Positions 9,356 through 17,897 of a DNA stretch of 64,000 nucleotides are shown here, in pieces. The stretch is from Candidatus Sulfuritelmatomonas gaucii (GTDB lineage: Bacteria; Acidobacteriota; Terriglobia; Terriglobales; Acidobacteriaceae): assembly GCA_900290245.1 (NCBI GenBank), contig OKRB01000013.1, forward strand, positions 1 through 64,000, given 5' to 3'. How positions within the stretch are numbered: position 1 is the stretch's first letter; every line of letters starts with the position of its first letter. The notes beneath the pieces were generated by a model. The model was not told the origin of the DNA. It was given only the letters and a program-made list of their open reading frames with translations, and made no database searches. A program made the translations under genes and the position numbers.

Positions 9356-10765
9356 GTGAGTGCAGTCAGTGGGAATGCCAGCGCAAGTATGAGCAAACTG
9401 ATTGGCGAATCGTCGGCGTCCCCCACTGGCCCTCATCTGAGGCGTGTTCTCTCTCTTCGCGATCTATTCTTCTACGGAATCGTTGCTGTGACGCCCAGCG
9501 CGCCGGCAACGGTCTTCGGACTTGCAGACGTCCGGTCACGCGGCCATGTGGTTGTGACCATACTCGCCGCCATGGCAGCAATGGTTCTCACAGCCGTCAG
9601 TTACGGCCGGCTTGCTTCGCTGTATCCCTCTGCCGGATCCGCTTACACCTACGTTAGCAACGGCATTCATCCGCTTCTTGGATTCGTGGCCGGCTGGGCG
9701 ATGCTTCTGGACTACATCGTGATTCCGCTGTTTTGCGTTCTTTACGGAACGCTTTCGCTGGAGCGGGCCCTGTCCTGGATGCCGCTTTGGGCGGGAGCGG
9801 CGTTGTTCGCGGGCGGAATTACTTTGCTCAACCTCCGCGGAATACGGTCGACGGCGAGAACCAACGAACTGCTGCTCGTGATGATGTTTATTGTTCTTGG
9901 CGCGTTCATTGTGCTCGCGGTGCGGTATATTTGCTTGCGACAAGGACTGGCCGGCCTCTTCTCCATTCGCCCCTTCTACAACCCCGAAACTTTCAGCGTG
10001 CGCGAGATTGGTGCGGCCACCTCGTTTGCCGCTCTCACTTACCTTGGATTTGACGCAGTGACGACACTGGCCGAGGAGGTTGACAATCCCCGCAGAAACG
10101 TCCTGCTGGCTTCTGTCGGCGTTTGCGTTTTTACGGGCTTGTTTGGCGGGCTGCTGGTTTACCTTGGCCAGCTTGCCTGGCCTGACTACCTGTCATTCCA
10201 GAACGTCGATACTGCATTCATCGATGTGACGGGGCGGGTGGGCGGAGTGGCATTGCTGAAAGCTACGGCGATTATGCTGGTGGTCGCGAACATCGGCGCC
10301 GGCCTGACGGCGCAGGTGGGCGCGGCGCGATTGCTATTCGGCATGGGACGCGAAAATGTGATTCCGGAGAAGATCTTTGGGCGTCTCCATCCGGTTCATA
10401 AGACGCCCGACTTCAATGTAATTCTGATCGGAGTGCTGGCCTACGTGGGCGCGCAGTTCCTCAGTTATGAGCTGACCGCAGAGATTCTCAACTTCGGCGC
10501 CTTTCTCGGGTTCATGTGTGTAAACCTGGCGGCTTTCTGGAAATTTGGCGTGCAACAACGTCACCGCCATTGGGAAAGCGTAGTGGTCGACGCTGCGTTG
10601 CCGTCGCTGGGCTTCGTCTTTTGCGCAGCCATCTGGTGGGGATTGGCGATGCCGGCAAAGATCACGGGAGGCGTCTGGCTCGTGGCAGGAATCGTGGTGC
10701 TTGGCATCCGCTCGAATTGGTTCCGCGAACCCTTGCACATGCCCAATCCCACTCTATACCAATGA
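9356..10765 (+). CDS. APC-superfamily amino acid/polyamine permease
   Basis: An integral membrane carrier of 469 residues with about 12 hydrophobic segments, of the amino acid-polyamine-organocation superfamily. The first segment carries the family motif (LSLRDLFFYGIVAVTPSAPATVFGLA), a glycine-containing break in helix 1, and the region LTYLGFDAVTTLAEEVDNPRRNV is the well known helix 6/loop signature. It would import an amino acid or amine by proton or cation coupling. The GTG at 9356 has only weak spacing to a possible site, and the ATG at 9389 (MSKLIGESS) is an equally good start. The 3' end is 11 bases from the convergent SMP-30 gene. Substrate is not predictable. Confidence 0.85.
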   Translation: MSAVSGNASASMSKLIGESSASPTGPHLRRVLSLRDLFFYGIVAVTPSAPATVFGLADVRSRGHVVVTILAAMAAMVLTAVSYGRLASLYPSAGSAYTYVSNGIHPLLGFVAGWAMLLDYIVIPLFCVLYGTLSLERALSWMPLWAGAALFAGGITLLNLRGIRSTARTNELLLVMMFIVLGAFIVLAVRYICLRQGLAGLFSIRPFYNPETFSVREIGAATSFAALTYLGFDAVTTLAEEVDNPRRNVLLASVGVCVFTGLFGGLLVYLGQLAWPDYLSFQNVDTAFIDVTGRVGGVALLKATAIMLVVANIGAGLTAQVGAARLLFGMGRENVIPEKIFGRLHPVHKTPDFNVILIGVLAYVGAQFLSYELTAEILNFGAFLGFMCVNLAAFWKFGVQQRHRHWESVVVDAALPSLGFVFCAAIWWGLAMPAKITGGVWLVAGIVVLGIRSNWFREPLHMPNPTLYQ

Positions 10766-10775
10766 ACTGTAGAGG

Positions 10776-11669
10776 TTATGAATTCCCGTGACGCAAGCGG
10801 AATCGCCCGGCGGGAACACCACGAACCTGCGTTTGCAGCGCAAAGACACTCCCCGAGTATTGCTCGGCCGATCGCGCGCTTGTGATGTAGAGAGTCTTAA
10901 GGTCGTCACCGCCAAATGCGCACGTCGTCGGGCGCGACACCGGCAATTTCACGGTCTGCTCGACGTGGCCATTGGGCGCGATTCGGAGCAGGCAGCCGGC
11001 GCCGGGCCGTGCGTTCCAGAGAAATCCTTCCGCATCCATCGCTGAGCCGTCGGGCGCTCCATGTTCATAACCGTTCAGAAGCGGCCGTTCCTCTGAGATT
11101 GCCCCGGTCGCTTCATCATACGCAAACTGGCTGATGGTGTTTGCCCGCGTATCTCCGAAATAAAATCGCTTGTGGTCGGGACTCCAAGCCACTGTGTTGG
11201 AAAGACGGACGCCTTTCTTCCATTCCATGGCGGCACCATCGGGATCGATTCGATAGAGAACGCCGTCTGAAAAAGTGACATCCAGTTCCTCTCCATGCGG
11301 ACCAACGTTATTGCGCATGGTGCCCGCCCAAAGCGAGCCCCGCGGATCGACGCCGGCGTCATTGAATCGCATTTCAGGCGCAGTGGGCAGCTTGTAGATC
11401 GTGTCAACTCGCGGATGATCGCGGGGCGACCAAAGTCCTATCTTAGACGCGAGGACGAGGAGGAGCAGTTCGCTGTCTTCTGTAAGGCTCACTGATGTTA
11501 CTGGCTCATCGAACATCCAGGTTCTTATCGACGACGTGGCCGGCGTGAACTGATGGACCAGAAACCGATTGATGTCGGCCCAGTACAAAGCAGACTGTTC
11601 CGGATGCCATACGGCGCCTTCTCCGCAGATGTCCCCGGCTGGAACCGCACATCGAATTTCATTTGCCAT
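10776..11669 (-). CDS. SMP-30/gluconolactonase family sugar lactonase
   Basis: A six-bladed beta-propeller of 297 residues, the SMP-30/GNL/LRE family, that would hydrolyse sugar lactones to aldonates in the cytosol. The metal ligands typical of the family are visible: the Glu in DICGEGAVWHP (about residue 17), the Asn in MRFNDAGVDPRGSLWAGTM, the Asn in GVRLSNTVAWSPD and the Asp in GAPDGSAMDAEGFLW. No signal peptide. It is 41 bases downstream of the SSS transporter on the same strand, so uptake and lactone opening of one sugar may be co-expressed. The product of an upstream dehydrogenase (none is directly adjacent) would be the substrate. Confidence 0.85.
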   Translation of the reverse strand: MANEIRCAVPAGDICGEGAVWHPEQSALYWADINRFLVHQFTPATSSIRTWMFDEPVTSVSLTEDSELLLLVLASKIGLWSPRDHPRVDTIYKLPTAPEMRFNDAGVDPRGSLWAGTMRNNVGPHGEELDVTFSDGVLYRIDPDGAAMEWKKGVRLSNTVAWSPDHKRFYFGDTRANTISQFAYDEATGAISEERPLLNGYEHGAPDGSAMDAEGFLWNARPGAGCLLRIAPNGHVEQTVKLPVSRPTTCAFGGDDLKTLYITSARSAEQYSGSVFALQTQVRGVPAGRFRLRHGNS

Positions 11670-11710
11670 TTACTTGACCATTGCCGAATTCAGACCTTTT
11701 TGAGAATGCC

Positions 11711-13324
11711 TCAGAAGAAGGCAAGGTTCAACGCCGCAAACAAACCCACCACGATTGCAGCATAGAACCACGGCTGCCGGAACCAAGCAAGATTTGGCTC
11801 ACCTACGGCGAGATCGCGTCCGCGAGCGGCAACCAGCCCTTTCAGACGCTCAGCGTCCGGAGGTCGCGTGAGGAGGGAAAGAGTGACCATCACGACCACG
11901 CCGCCGGAAAGCCCCCATACAGCCGACCACAGGTTCGCCGCCATGGGCGAAACGAAATGAAGGATTCCACAGCGGTAAAGGACATATTCACCGGATGCTG
12001 AACTGAGCCCGCCCAACATGCCGAAGAATCCGGCGGTCGCGGAGGGCCGCTTCCAAAGCATTCCGATCAGGAAGATGGCAAAAAATGGCGAGATGAACAG
12101 GCTTGCGACCAGGGCCATGTAATCCATCAGGTTATTGAAGTACGCGACGATGAGCGAGGAGCCACATGCCAAGAGCGTGCCGACAATCGTGGCTGCCTTT
12201 CCCAAGGCCAGGTAGTGCCTGTCAGATTTTCCTCCGGCGATATATGTCTGGTAGATGTCGTAGGTGAAGACCGTATTGAACGCAGTGATGTTGCCTGCCA
12301 TACCGGACATGAAGCTGGCAAGTAACGCTGTGATGCCAATACCCAGCATGCCGTGGCCATAGAAAGTCGACAGCATCACAGGCAATGCAAGGTTGTAGTT
12401 ATGGCTTACGACCGACGGGGCAATTGCGAGCGCGATCATTCCCTGCACGGTGACGATGAACGGGAAGAACATCTTGGGAATTGCAGCGACCAGGGGCGTC
12501 TTGCGCGCGGCTGCCAAATCGCGCGCAGCCATCGCACGTTGCACCAGCAGGAAGTCAGTACACCAATAGGCTGGAGCCGCGCATAGCCCTTCGCCAACAA
12601 TCATCACCCACCAAGGCACGCCCAGAGGATCTCCGGGGCCGCTCATCCCAGCCCATGTGTGGACATATCCGGCAGGCAATTTAGCCAGAAGGGCGTGCCA
12701 GCCACCTACGGCATGCAATCCGATAAATGTGAGGGGCAGAAACCCGGCGATGATCAGGAAGAATTGGATGCACTCGTTGTAGATGGACGAGGAGAGCCCT
12801 CCCCAGAAGACGAACAAAAGCACTACGGATCCGGCCAGGCACACGCTGAGGGCGAACGGCCAGTTGAGCATGCTATGAAAGATGACCGCGAAGGCAAACA
12901 TGTCGATTCCGGCCATCAATACGGTGACCACGGCAAAGCTGAGTGCGCTCAGCAGATGCGCGCGGTGGTCGAAACGCAGGCGCAGATACTCCGGCACGCT
13001 GCGAATCCCGTTGGTGTAGTAAAAGCGCACCATGAACAGACCCAGGAAGACCATCGCCGGAATCGCGCCGATCCAGTACCAGTGATTGGTCCGCATGCCA
13101 TACTTTGCGCCGTTCGCAACCATGCCCATCACTTCAAGCGCGCCGAGATTCGCCGACATAAACGCGATGCCGGTAAACCAGTGGGAGAAGTTACGGCGGG
13201 AAAGAAGAAAGTCCGAGGAGGTCTTCATCTTCCCCTTCAGCGAGAAGCCGACGCCGAGTACCACCAAAAAGTAGCAGGCAATGATGGCGAGATCGGCGAT
13301 TGCGAGATGGACATGCATCGGCAT
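11711..13324 (-). CDS. Sodium:solute symporter (SSS family)
   Basis: A 537-residue polytopic membrane protein with about 13 hydrophobic segments, of the SSS family (LeuT fold), which uses the sodium gradient to import sugars, organic acids or similar solutes. Recognisable parts are the N-terminal helix ADLAIIACYFLVVLGVGFSLKGKMKTSSDFLLSRRNFSHW, the repeated-helix segment GALEVMGMVANGAKYGM, and the central SSFMSGMAGNITAFNTVFTYDIYQTYI, which holds the sodium-site helix. The start may be the ATG at 13324 or the next one two codons later. It is followed by the SMP-30 lactonase and preceded by the DUF4038 gene, so a sugar or sugar-acid substrate is likely. Confidence 0.9.
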   Translation of the reverse strand: MPMHVHLAIADLAIIACYFLVVLGVGFSLKGKMKTSSDFLLSRRNFSHWFTGIAFMSANLGALEVMGMVANGAKYGMRTNHWYWIGAIPAMVFLGLFMVRFYYTNGIRSVPEYLRLRFDHRAHLLSALSFAVVTVLMAGIDMFAFAVIFHSMLNWPFALSVCLAGSVVLLFVFWGGLSSSIYNECIQFFLIIAGFLPLTFIGLHAVGGWHALLAKLPAGYVHTWAGMSGPGDPLGVPWWVMIVGEGLCAAPAYWCTDFLLVQRAMAARDLAAARKTPLVAAIPKMFFPFIVTVQGMIALAIAPSVVSHNYNLALPVMLSTFYGHGMLGIGITALLASFMSGMAGNITAFNTVFTYDIYQTYIAGGKSDRHYLALGKAATIVGTLLACGSSLIVAYFNNLMDYMALVASLFISPFFAIFLIGMLWKRPSATAGFFGMLGGLSSASGEYVLYRCGILHFVSPMAANLWSAVWGLSGGVVVMVTLSLLTRPPDAERLKGLVAARGRDLAVGEPNLAWFRQPWFYAAIVVGLFAALNLAFF

Positions 13325-13525
13325 TCAGGCTCTTCAAGAAACGCAACGAATTCTGGCGTTCAGCAGCAGCGAAGTTGTGTTCAGCGGAAAACTCTGTCGG
13401 GGCCAGAACCGCAATCATGCAGGAAGGGCGCCGGCATCCTGCGAGTGATGTTCAAAGGATCCGATGAACAGCAGGCCTATATCGACAGAGCTTTCGACCC
13501 TCCAGTTACCGTGAATCCGCGGCTT

Positions 13526-15073
13526 TCAACAGAAGGACCCAGTCGCTTTCGCGCGCGTGGTTTTGCTTTGGTGGAGTAAACTCGCGCGAGCCGGAGTTGG
13601 GGAAGGGTCCTCCGGCGATCGGCTTGCGTGCGCCACGCGCGAGCCGGAGTTGGGGAAGGGTCCTCCGGCGATCGGCTTGCGTGCGCCATTTGTGGGGTCG
13701 AACCATTCGGCGCTCGCCGCGCCGCGCATGCGAGACATATCGACAGTCACGGTCCGCGATGTGGGCATATAGATGACGACGTAAGCGCCATCGTCGGCCC
13801 GCGCCGCGGTGGCGTAGTCGCTTTGGCTTACCCGGAGAGTGAGGTTGGTTCCGAGATCATTTTTGTCGAAGTGAACTTCATTGCCCCCGAACGTACCGTA
13901 GCCGGAGGTGAGAGTTGTGTGCTGCTGATCGGGGACCAAGTCCTGCCACGGCAGTGAAGAAAAGAATTTCTTCCAGATCTCCATCTGCGTGACGCCCAGC
14001 GTATCCAGATAAGAATCCCAACCGGGCGTAAGGCTCCAAGTATAGCGGCTGCCATAGAACTGGCCAGTTCCTCCGCTCAGCATCGTCCAATATTCCTGGC
14101 GCCGGAGAACGTCAGGTGTTCCATAGTCGTACGGCGTACCAACAGCCTCAAGGTCGTAATGAGCCTCGACAAGATAAGCGGGCATCACCGGAGTCTGGTT
14201 ATAGCTGTGCAGCATTTGAATGTATGTTGCCGCGTAAATGTAGGTGCCATTCAGCGAAATGATCGGCGCCCAGGCCTGATCGTCGAGCGAAGAACTGGCG
14301 TTGTAGTTGATCTCGACGGTCTGGAGCTGCTGCGGAGCGACGGACTGTATGCCTTTGGCCACCGCGAGCACGAGCGCATCGTCGGATGGAATGCGCCACC
14401 GGTTGAAATCGTTGCCGTTGAGCCAGCCTACGTTCGCGTATTTCCCATAGCGTCGCCCGAGATACTGGCCATAGGCGTACGATGCGTCAGGTCCGTTGTT
14501 GCGAAGTGTCGCCAGCCACCCGATGGTCTCTACGGGATCGATGAAGACGAATATGCCGTGATGTGCCGCGCTTTCGATCACGTGATCGAGTCGCACAAAG
14601 TACGCTTCGTTGGGCTTCGAGAGATCGTAGTGCGTGAAGTCGGTACCGCCTGCAATATAACCGGTGAATGGGAGAATTCCGTCGTAGGTGCCCGCGGTCG
14701 TGTTGTCTGGAAAATCTCTTCCGGCGCAAGCGACATCGATCCACCCGGCAGTATTGAAGCCATGCGCCTGCCGGTCGGCGAAGTATTTCTCCACCTCATC
14801 GGGACTCAATCGGCCCATCAGCCCCTGCGGCGAATCGCCCACGATCAGGAAGGGTTTGTTTTTCTGGTCTACAAGATAGCGGTGATTCGCACTGAGCTTG
14901 AGTGGAAATGCTGGCGTGGAGGTACCCGCTGTTGCGGCGTGCGCGGAGCTACGCTTGGCATTTGCGGCGGGCGGCTGAGCGCCCGCTGGTGCTACCAACG
15001 CTGCGCAAAGACACGAGAGCAGGAGATTTCTGATGATCGTGATGGGCAATTCTTCCCTCTTGAGTTGTGCCAT
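13526..15073 (-). CDS. DUF4038 glycoside hydrolase-like (GH140-like) protein, C-terminus scrambled by a duplication
   Basis: Exported TIM-barrel protein of the DUF4038 group, which includes GH140 apiosidases. After a signal peptide (NLLLSCLCAALVAPAGAQ) come FPLKLSANHRYLVDQKNKPFLIVGDSPQGLM, the barrel strands, NVGWLNGNDFNRW (likely acid/base Asp region) and YLVEAHYD (likely nucleophile Glu region). The last about 35 residues are out of frame: a 53-bp tandem duplication at 13583-13688 makes the end VAHASRSPEDPS... instead of EFTPPKQNHARESDWVLLLKAADSR, which survives in another frame ending at 13506. A paralog at 41942-43402 has the expected ending. Start uncertain: ATG at 15073, or TTG near LPITIIRNLL with GAGGGAA before it. 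Function may be damaged. Confidence 0.75.
   Translation of the reverse strand: MAQLKREELPITIIRNLLLSCLCAALVAPAGAQPPAANAKRSSAHAATAGTSTPAFPLKLSANHRYLVDQKNKPFLIVGDSPQGLMGRLSPDEVEKYFADRQAHGFNTAGWIDVACAGRDFPDNTTAGTYDGILPFTGYIAGGTDFTHYDLSKPNEAYFVRLDHVIESAAHHGIFVFIDPVETIGWLATLRNNGPDASYAYGQYLGRRYGKYANVGWLNGNDFNRWRIPSDDALVLAVAKGIQSVAPQQLQTVEINYNASSSLDDQAWAPIISLNGTYIYAATYIQMLHSYNQTPVMPAYLVEAHYDLEAVGTPYDYGTPDVLRRQEYWTMLSGGTGQFYGSRYTWSLTPGWDSYLDTLGVTQMEIWKKFFSSLPWQDLVPDQQHTTLTSGYGTFGGNEVHFDKNDLGTNLTLRVSQSDYATAARADDGAYVVIYMPTSRTVTVDMSRMRGAASAEWFDPTNGARKPIAGGPFPNSGSRVAHASRSPEDPSPTPARASLLHQSKTTRAKATGSFC
13583..13688. repeat. Exact 53-bp tandem duplication inside the DUF4038 gene
   Basis: Two identical adjacent copies, 13583-13635 and 13636-13688, of cgcgcgagccggagttgggg... 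ending cgtgcgcca. The unit length is not a multiple of three, so it shifts the reading frame of the overlapping gene. The two copies show no mismatch, which points to a recent event. Confidence 0.95.
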
Positions 15074-15123
15074 GATTGCGCGGCTTGTTCTTCCTTTCCC
15101 GATCTATGTTTCGCGTGTTCCCG

Positions 15124-17532
15124 CTACGCCGGCCAGCGCAGATGCTTCTTCAGAAATGCGAATGTTCCTTTTCCATGAATCTCGTGCGGGCCATTGAAGA
15201 ATTCAATTTCCGTCCGATCTCCGATGTTCATCTTGTCGTAGAATTCGCGCACCTTTGCATATTCGAAGGCGACTTCTTCGTCCACACTGACGGGATCATC
15301 ATGTCCGCGCTCGACCATGAATGGGCGAGGCGCCATGAGATTTGCGAGGTCGGAGTAGTTCACCGTGTTGGCAAAGTTGAACTCGTACATGTCATATTCC
15401 TTCGTCAGCAAATAGCTCTGCGGAGCCAGCACGGTTGTCGTTTTCCAAACCCACTCGTTAAAATCGCCCGCACAGATAGAGAGTGCGTATCCATCGAGAA
15501 GCGGAGGCACGCGTACGGCTGTCTTACCTCCGTAGGAAAGTCCGTAAAAGCCGATGCGTTCCGGATCGACAAACGGCTGCGCCGAGAGCCAAGTCAGTGA
15601 TAGTTCATGCTGGCCAAGGATGTATGAAAAAAGAGAGAGCTTGATTGGATGGCCCATGCGCTGGATGATTCGGAACCTGTCCTCGCCGATGTAAGGATTT
15701 TGCGGGGCGTAGACGACAAAGCCTTCGTCGGCCAGCGATGCTCCGAAGTGGTGATAGAAATGGCTGTCGACCTTCGGATCCGCGACATCCGTCGGCCTTC
15801 CCTCAAGTCCGTGCTGGCACACCACGACCGGCCTGCGCTCGCCGGGCTTCAGATCTTTCGGCAACAGGAGAATGCCATATGCGAAAACCCCGGGCCACAC
15901 ATCGAGCACAACTTCATATCCGCGAAAACCGAGGGCATCGATTGTCATGCGGGTGCGCGCGTTGGGCGGCTCGGTGCTAGATGGCAGCCGTCCAATCACT
16001 TCGGACCAGATGAACTCGCGATAGAACTGCGTCGATTTTTTCCAACTCTCGATCGATGAGGCATCCGCCTTGCTCCAGAATTCCTCCCTGACATCGGGGG
16101 ACTTCCGGATTAGCGCCTGCGTGAAGTCGACCAGCTCGTTGAACTGCGCTTGCACGTTTGAAGACGAGTCGTAACCGGGATCGGCCTTCGCCGGCGCGAT
16201 GGCGCTGGGAGGAAGAACGTCTCCGGCGCCGAGCGCCTGCAGAAATGCACGCAGCGTTTGTTCTGAACCCGGAAGACCGGAACCATCTGCGCTCGCAACA
16301 AGCTGTAGCGCGTTTTCCACGCGAAGACTCTTGAAGATCGGCCGTGCTCGATCGATCTCGACCTTCACGTTCTCGAGCGACGGCGTTTTGAGGGTGCCAT
16401 TCGGACAGGCAAATGGTTTATGGCCATCCGTTGCCGGTGGTGGACCCGTGATCTGCGCGCCTTGACTCGCTTCGACGATCAGCGCTCGAGGCGCGATCAA
16501 CCCTGCCAGCTCGGCGTCGCCAAATTCCTTCACCAGTTCCCACACATCGCGATAGATCGGCTCCTCCCACACACCCTCGCGAGGTTGAAAGTAGCCGCTG
16601 ACCATTGCCGCGGCAATGCGTGTGTCAATCGCCGCACTGTACAAGGCGAGCAATCCGCCTTCTCCATAGCCCATCACGCCGATCGGAAGCCGCCGATCGG
16701 CATTTTCGCGCTCAAACCAGTCAACCGCTGCCAGAATCTCCTGCACTTCGAATCCGATTATGTGCCTGCCGGCCTCAAAAGCCATGCGGTAAATCCACTC
16801 GCGATGCGGCATGTTGGTCATGCCGACGCCAGGAATGCCCGAGAATCTGTCATTGCGATTGATAATCAACGGCACAATGACCTGGACGCCGCACTCGGCA
16901 AGCCTGCGGGCAAACTGCGCTTGCGACGGGGCACCGGGCTCGATCCCGACAAGCATTTCGGGCGTGCAGTCGGCATCGGGAATGGCAACAACGCGAGCGA
17001 GTGGCGGATCCTTCGGCTGAAGCAGCAGGCCTCGAGCCATCATTCCGTTCGAATCAGCGGTCACCGGCGCAAATACGCGCCATTGGATTGCGTAAATGGT
17101 GTAGCGAGAGGTCGTAGCAATTTCGTTCTGCGATGCGAATGCTACCTCGGGAGCCTGTGCTGCCACGCGCTGGTCCACCGCGCCAATGATTCGGCGAAAG
17201 CGCTCGCGGTTCGCCGCAACGGATTGCTCATAGCTGGCCGCGGAGCTAAAGTCGCGGCTCCACAATCGAGGCCGATTCGCGGCCAGTTGCGCTGTTTGTG
17301 CGAGCAGATGCTGGTAAATGCCGTCGACCATCTGCATGGCAAGGTCGCCTTGCGCGGTGAGCGGCGAAGTACCAGGCAATGTAGGAATGGGATTGACGGA
17401 TGCTGACGTTCCCGTTTCTTGGATCGGTCTTGGAATTGACTCGCTCGGGATGGGCGCGCCATGAAGCGAATGTCGGATTCCAACCGCAATCGCCGCGCCT
17501 GCCGATTGCTTCAAGAATTCCCGTCGCCTCAC
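15124..17532 (-). CDS. Tat-exported double alpha/beta hydrolase (acetyl-xylan/dienelactone type)
   Basis: About 802 residues with a twin-arginine signal (RRREFLKQSAGAAIAVGI) and two consecutive alpha/beta-hydrolase domains, so it acts outside the cytoplasm, probably removing ester groups from glycans. In the N-terminal domain the nucleophile elbow reads GVMGYGEGG: the position usually held by Ser is Gly. In the C-terminal domain the elbow GFYGLSYGGKT has its serine, with ERGHDDPVSVDEE (acid) and NGPHEIHG (His). Thus only the C-terminal half has a complete triad. The GTG at 17532 puts the Tat motif at the N terminus and follows a GGAGACGAGGA stretch; the track start at 17646 adds 38 unlikely residues. 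It sits between the TonB receptor and the DUF4038 gene. Confidence 0.8.
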   Translation of the reverse strand: MRRREFLKQSAGAAIAVGIRHSLHGAPIPSESIPRPIQETGTSASVNPIPTLPGTSPLTAQGDLAMQMVDGIYQHLLAQTAQLAANRPRLWSRDFSSAASYEQSVAANRERFRRIIGAVDQRVAAQAPEVAFASQNEIATTSRYTIYAIQWRVFAPVTADSNGMMARGLLLQPKDPPLARVVAIPDADCTPEMLVGIEPGAPSQAQFARRLAECGVQVIVPLIINRNDRFSGIPGVGMTNMPHREWIYRMAFEAGRHIIGFEVQEILAAVDWFERENADRRLPIGVMGYGEGGLLALYSAAIDTRIAAAMVSGYFQPREGVWEEPIYRDVWELVKEFGDAELAGLIAPRALIVEASQGAQITGPPPATDGHKPFACPNGTLKTPSLENVKVEIDRARPIFKSLRVENALQLVASADGSGLPGSEQTLRAFLQALGAGDVLPPSAIAPAKADPGYDSSSNVQAQFNELVDFTQALIRKSPDVREEFWSKADASSIESWKKSTQFYREFIWSEVIGRLPSSTEPPNARTRMTIDALGFRGYEVVLDVWPGVFAYGILLLPKDLKPGERRPVVVCQHGLEGRPTDVADPKVDSHFYHHFGASLADEGFVVYAPQNPYIGEDRFRIIQRMGHPIKLSLFSYILGQHELSLTWLSAQPFVDPERIGFYGLSYGGKTAVRVPPLLDGYALSICAGDFNEWVWKTTTVLAPQSYLLTKEYDMYEFNFANTVNYSDLANLMAPRPFMVERGHDDPVSVDEEVAFEYAKVREFYDKMNIGDRTEIEFFNGPHEIHGKGTFAFLKKHLRWPA

Positions 17533-17823
17533 TCCTCGTCTCCCACCAGGCGGATCATCTGTCTGGCACTGCGTCTCGTGGTTGCGTGGTCTTTCATATG
17601 AGATGGGCGGTTTGGCAAATGGAGCCGCGCGGCTGCCCGGGACCATTTAACAGTACGCGACTGGAATTCGTGTTGCTGCCCAAATTCCGCTGCGGCAGTT
17701 CAATAAACCAATCCACTATACCCCTGTTTAACAAGGTGCACGTCGCTCATTTCGGTCGCGCGCTGCGGATCTCACATTCCCGACTCATCGCGTTCGTTGC
17801 CTGGACCACTTCGAGGTTGACGG

Positions 17824-17879
17824 GCTCAGTGCGGGCAATGCGGCGTTATAATCGCGTCTGCATTGCCCGTGTGCTGAGC
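17824..17879. terminator. Long imperfect hairpin downstream of the TonB-receptor gene
   Basis: GCTCAG-TGC-GGGCAATGC and GCATTGCCCG-TGTG-CTGAGC form a stem with a perfect 9-bp inner part (GGGCAATGC) and a 6-bp outer part, around an 18-base loop. It starts 19 bases after the receptor stop on the minus strand. There is no T-run, so it may stabilise or end the receptor mRNA rather than act as a classical intrinsic terminator. Confidence 0.5.
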
Positions 17880-17897
17880 TCATCACCGGCCGCCCCG

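Noticed and set aside
16420-17406. Plus-strand ORF of 328 codons
   Set aside because: Antisense shadow of the double alpha/beta hydrolase; no recognisable protein features.
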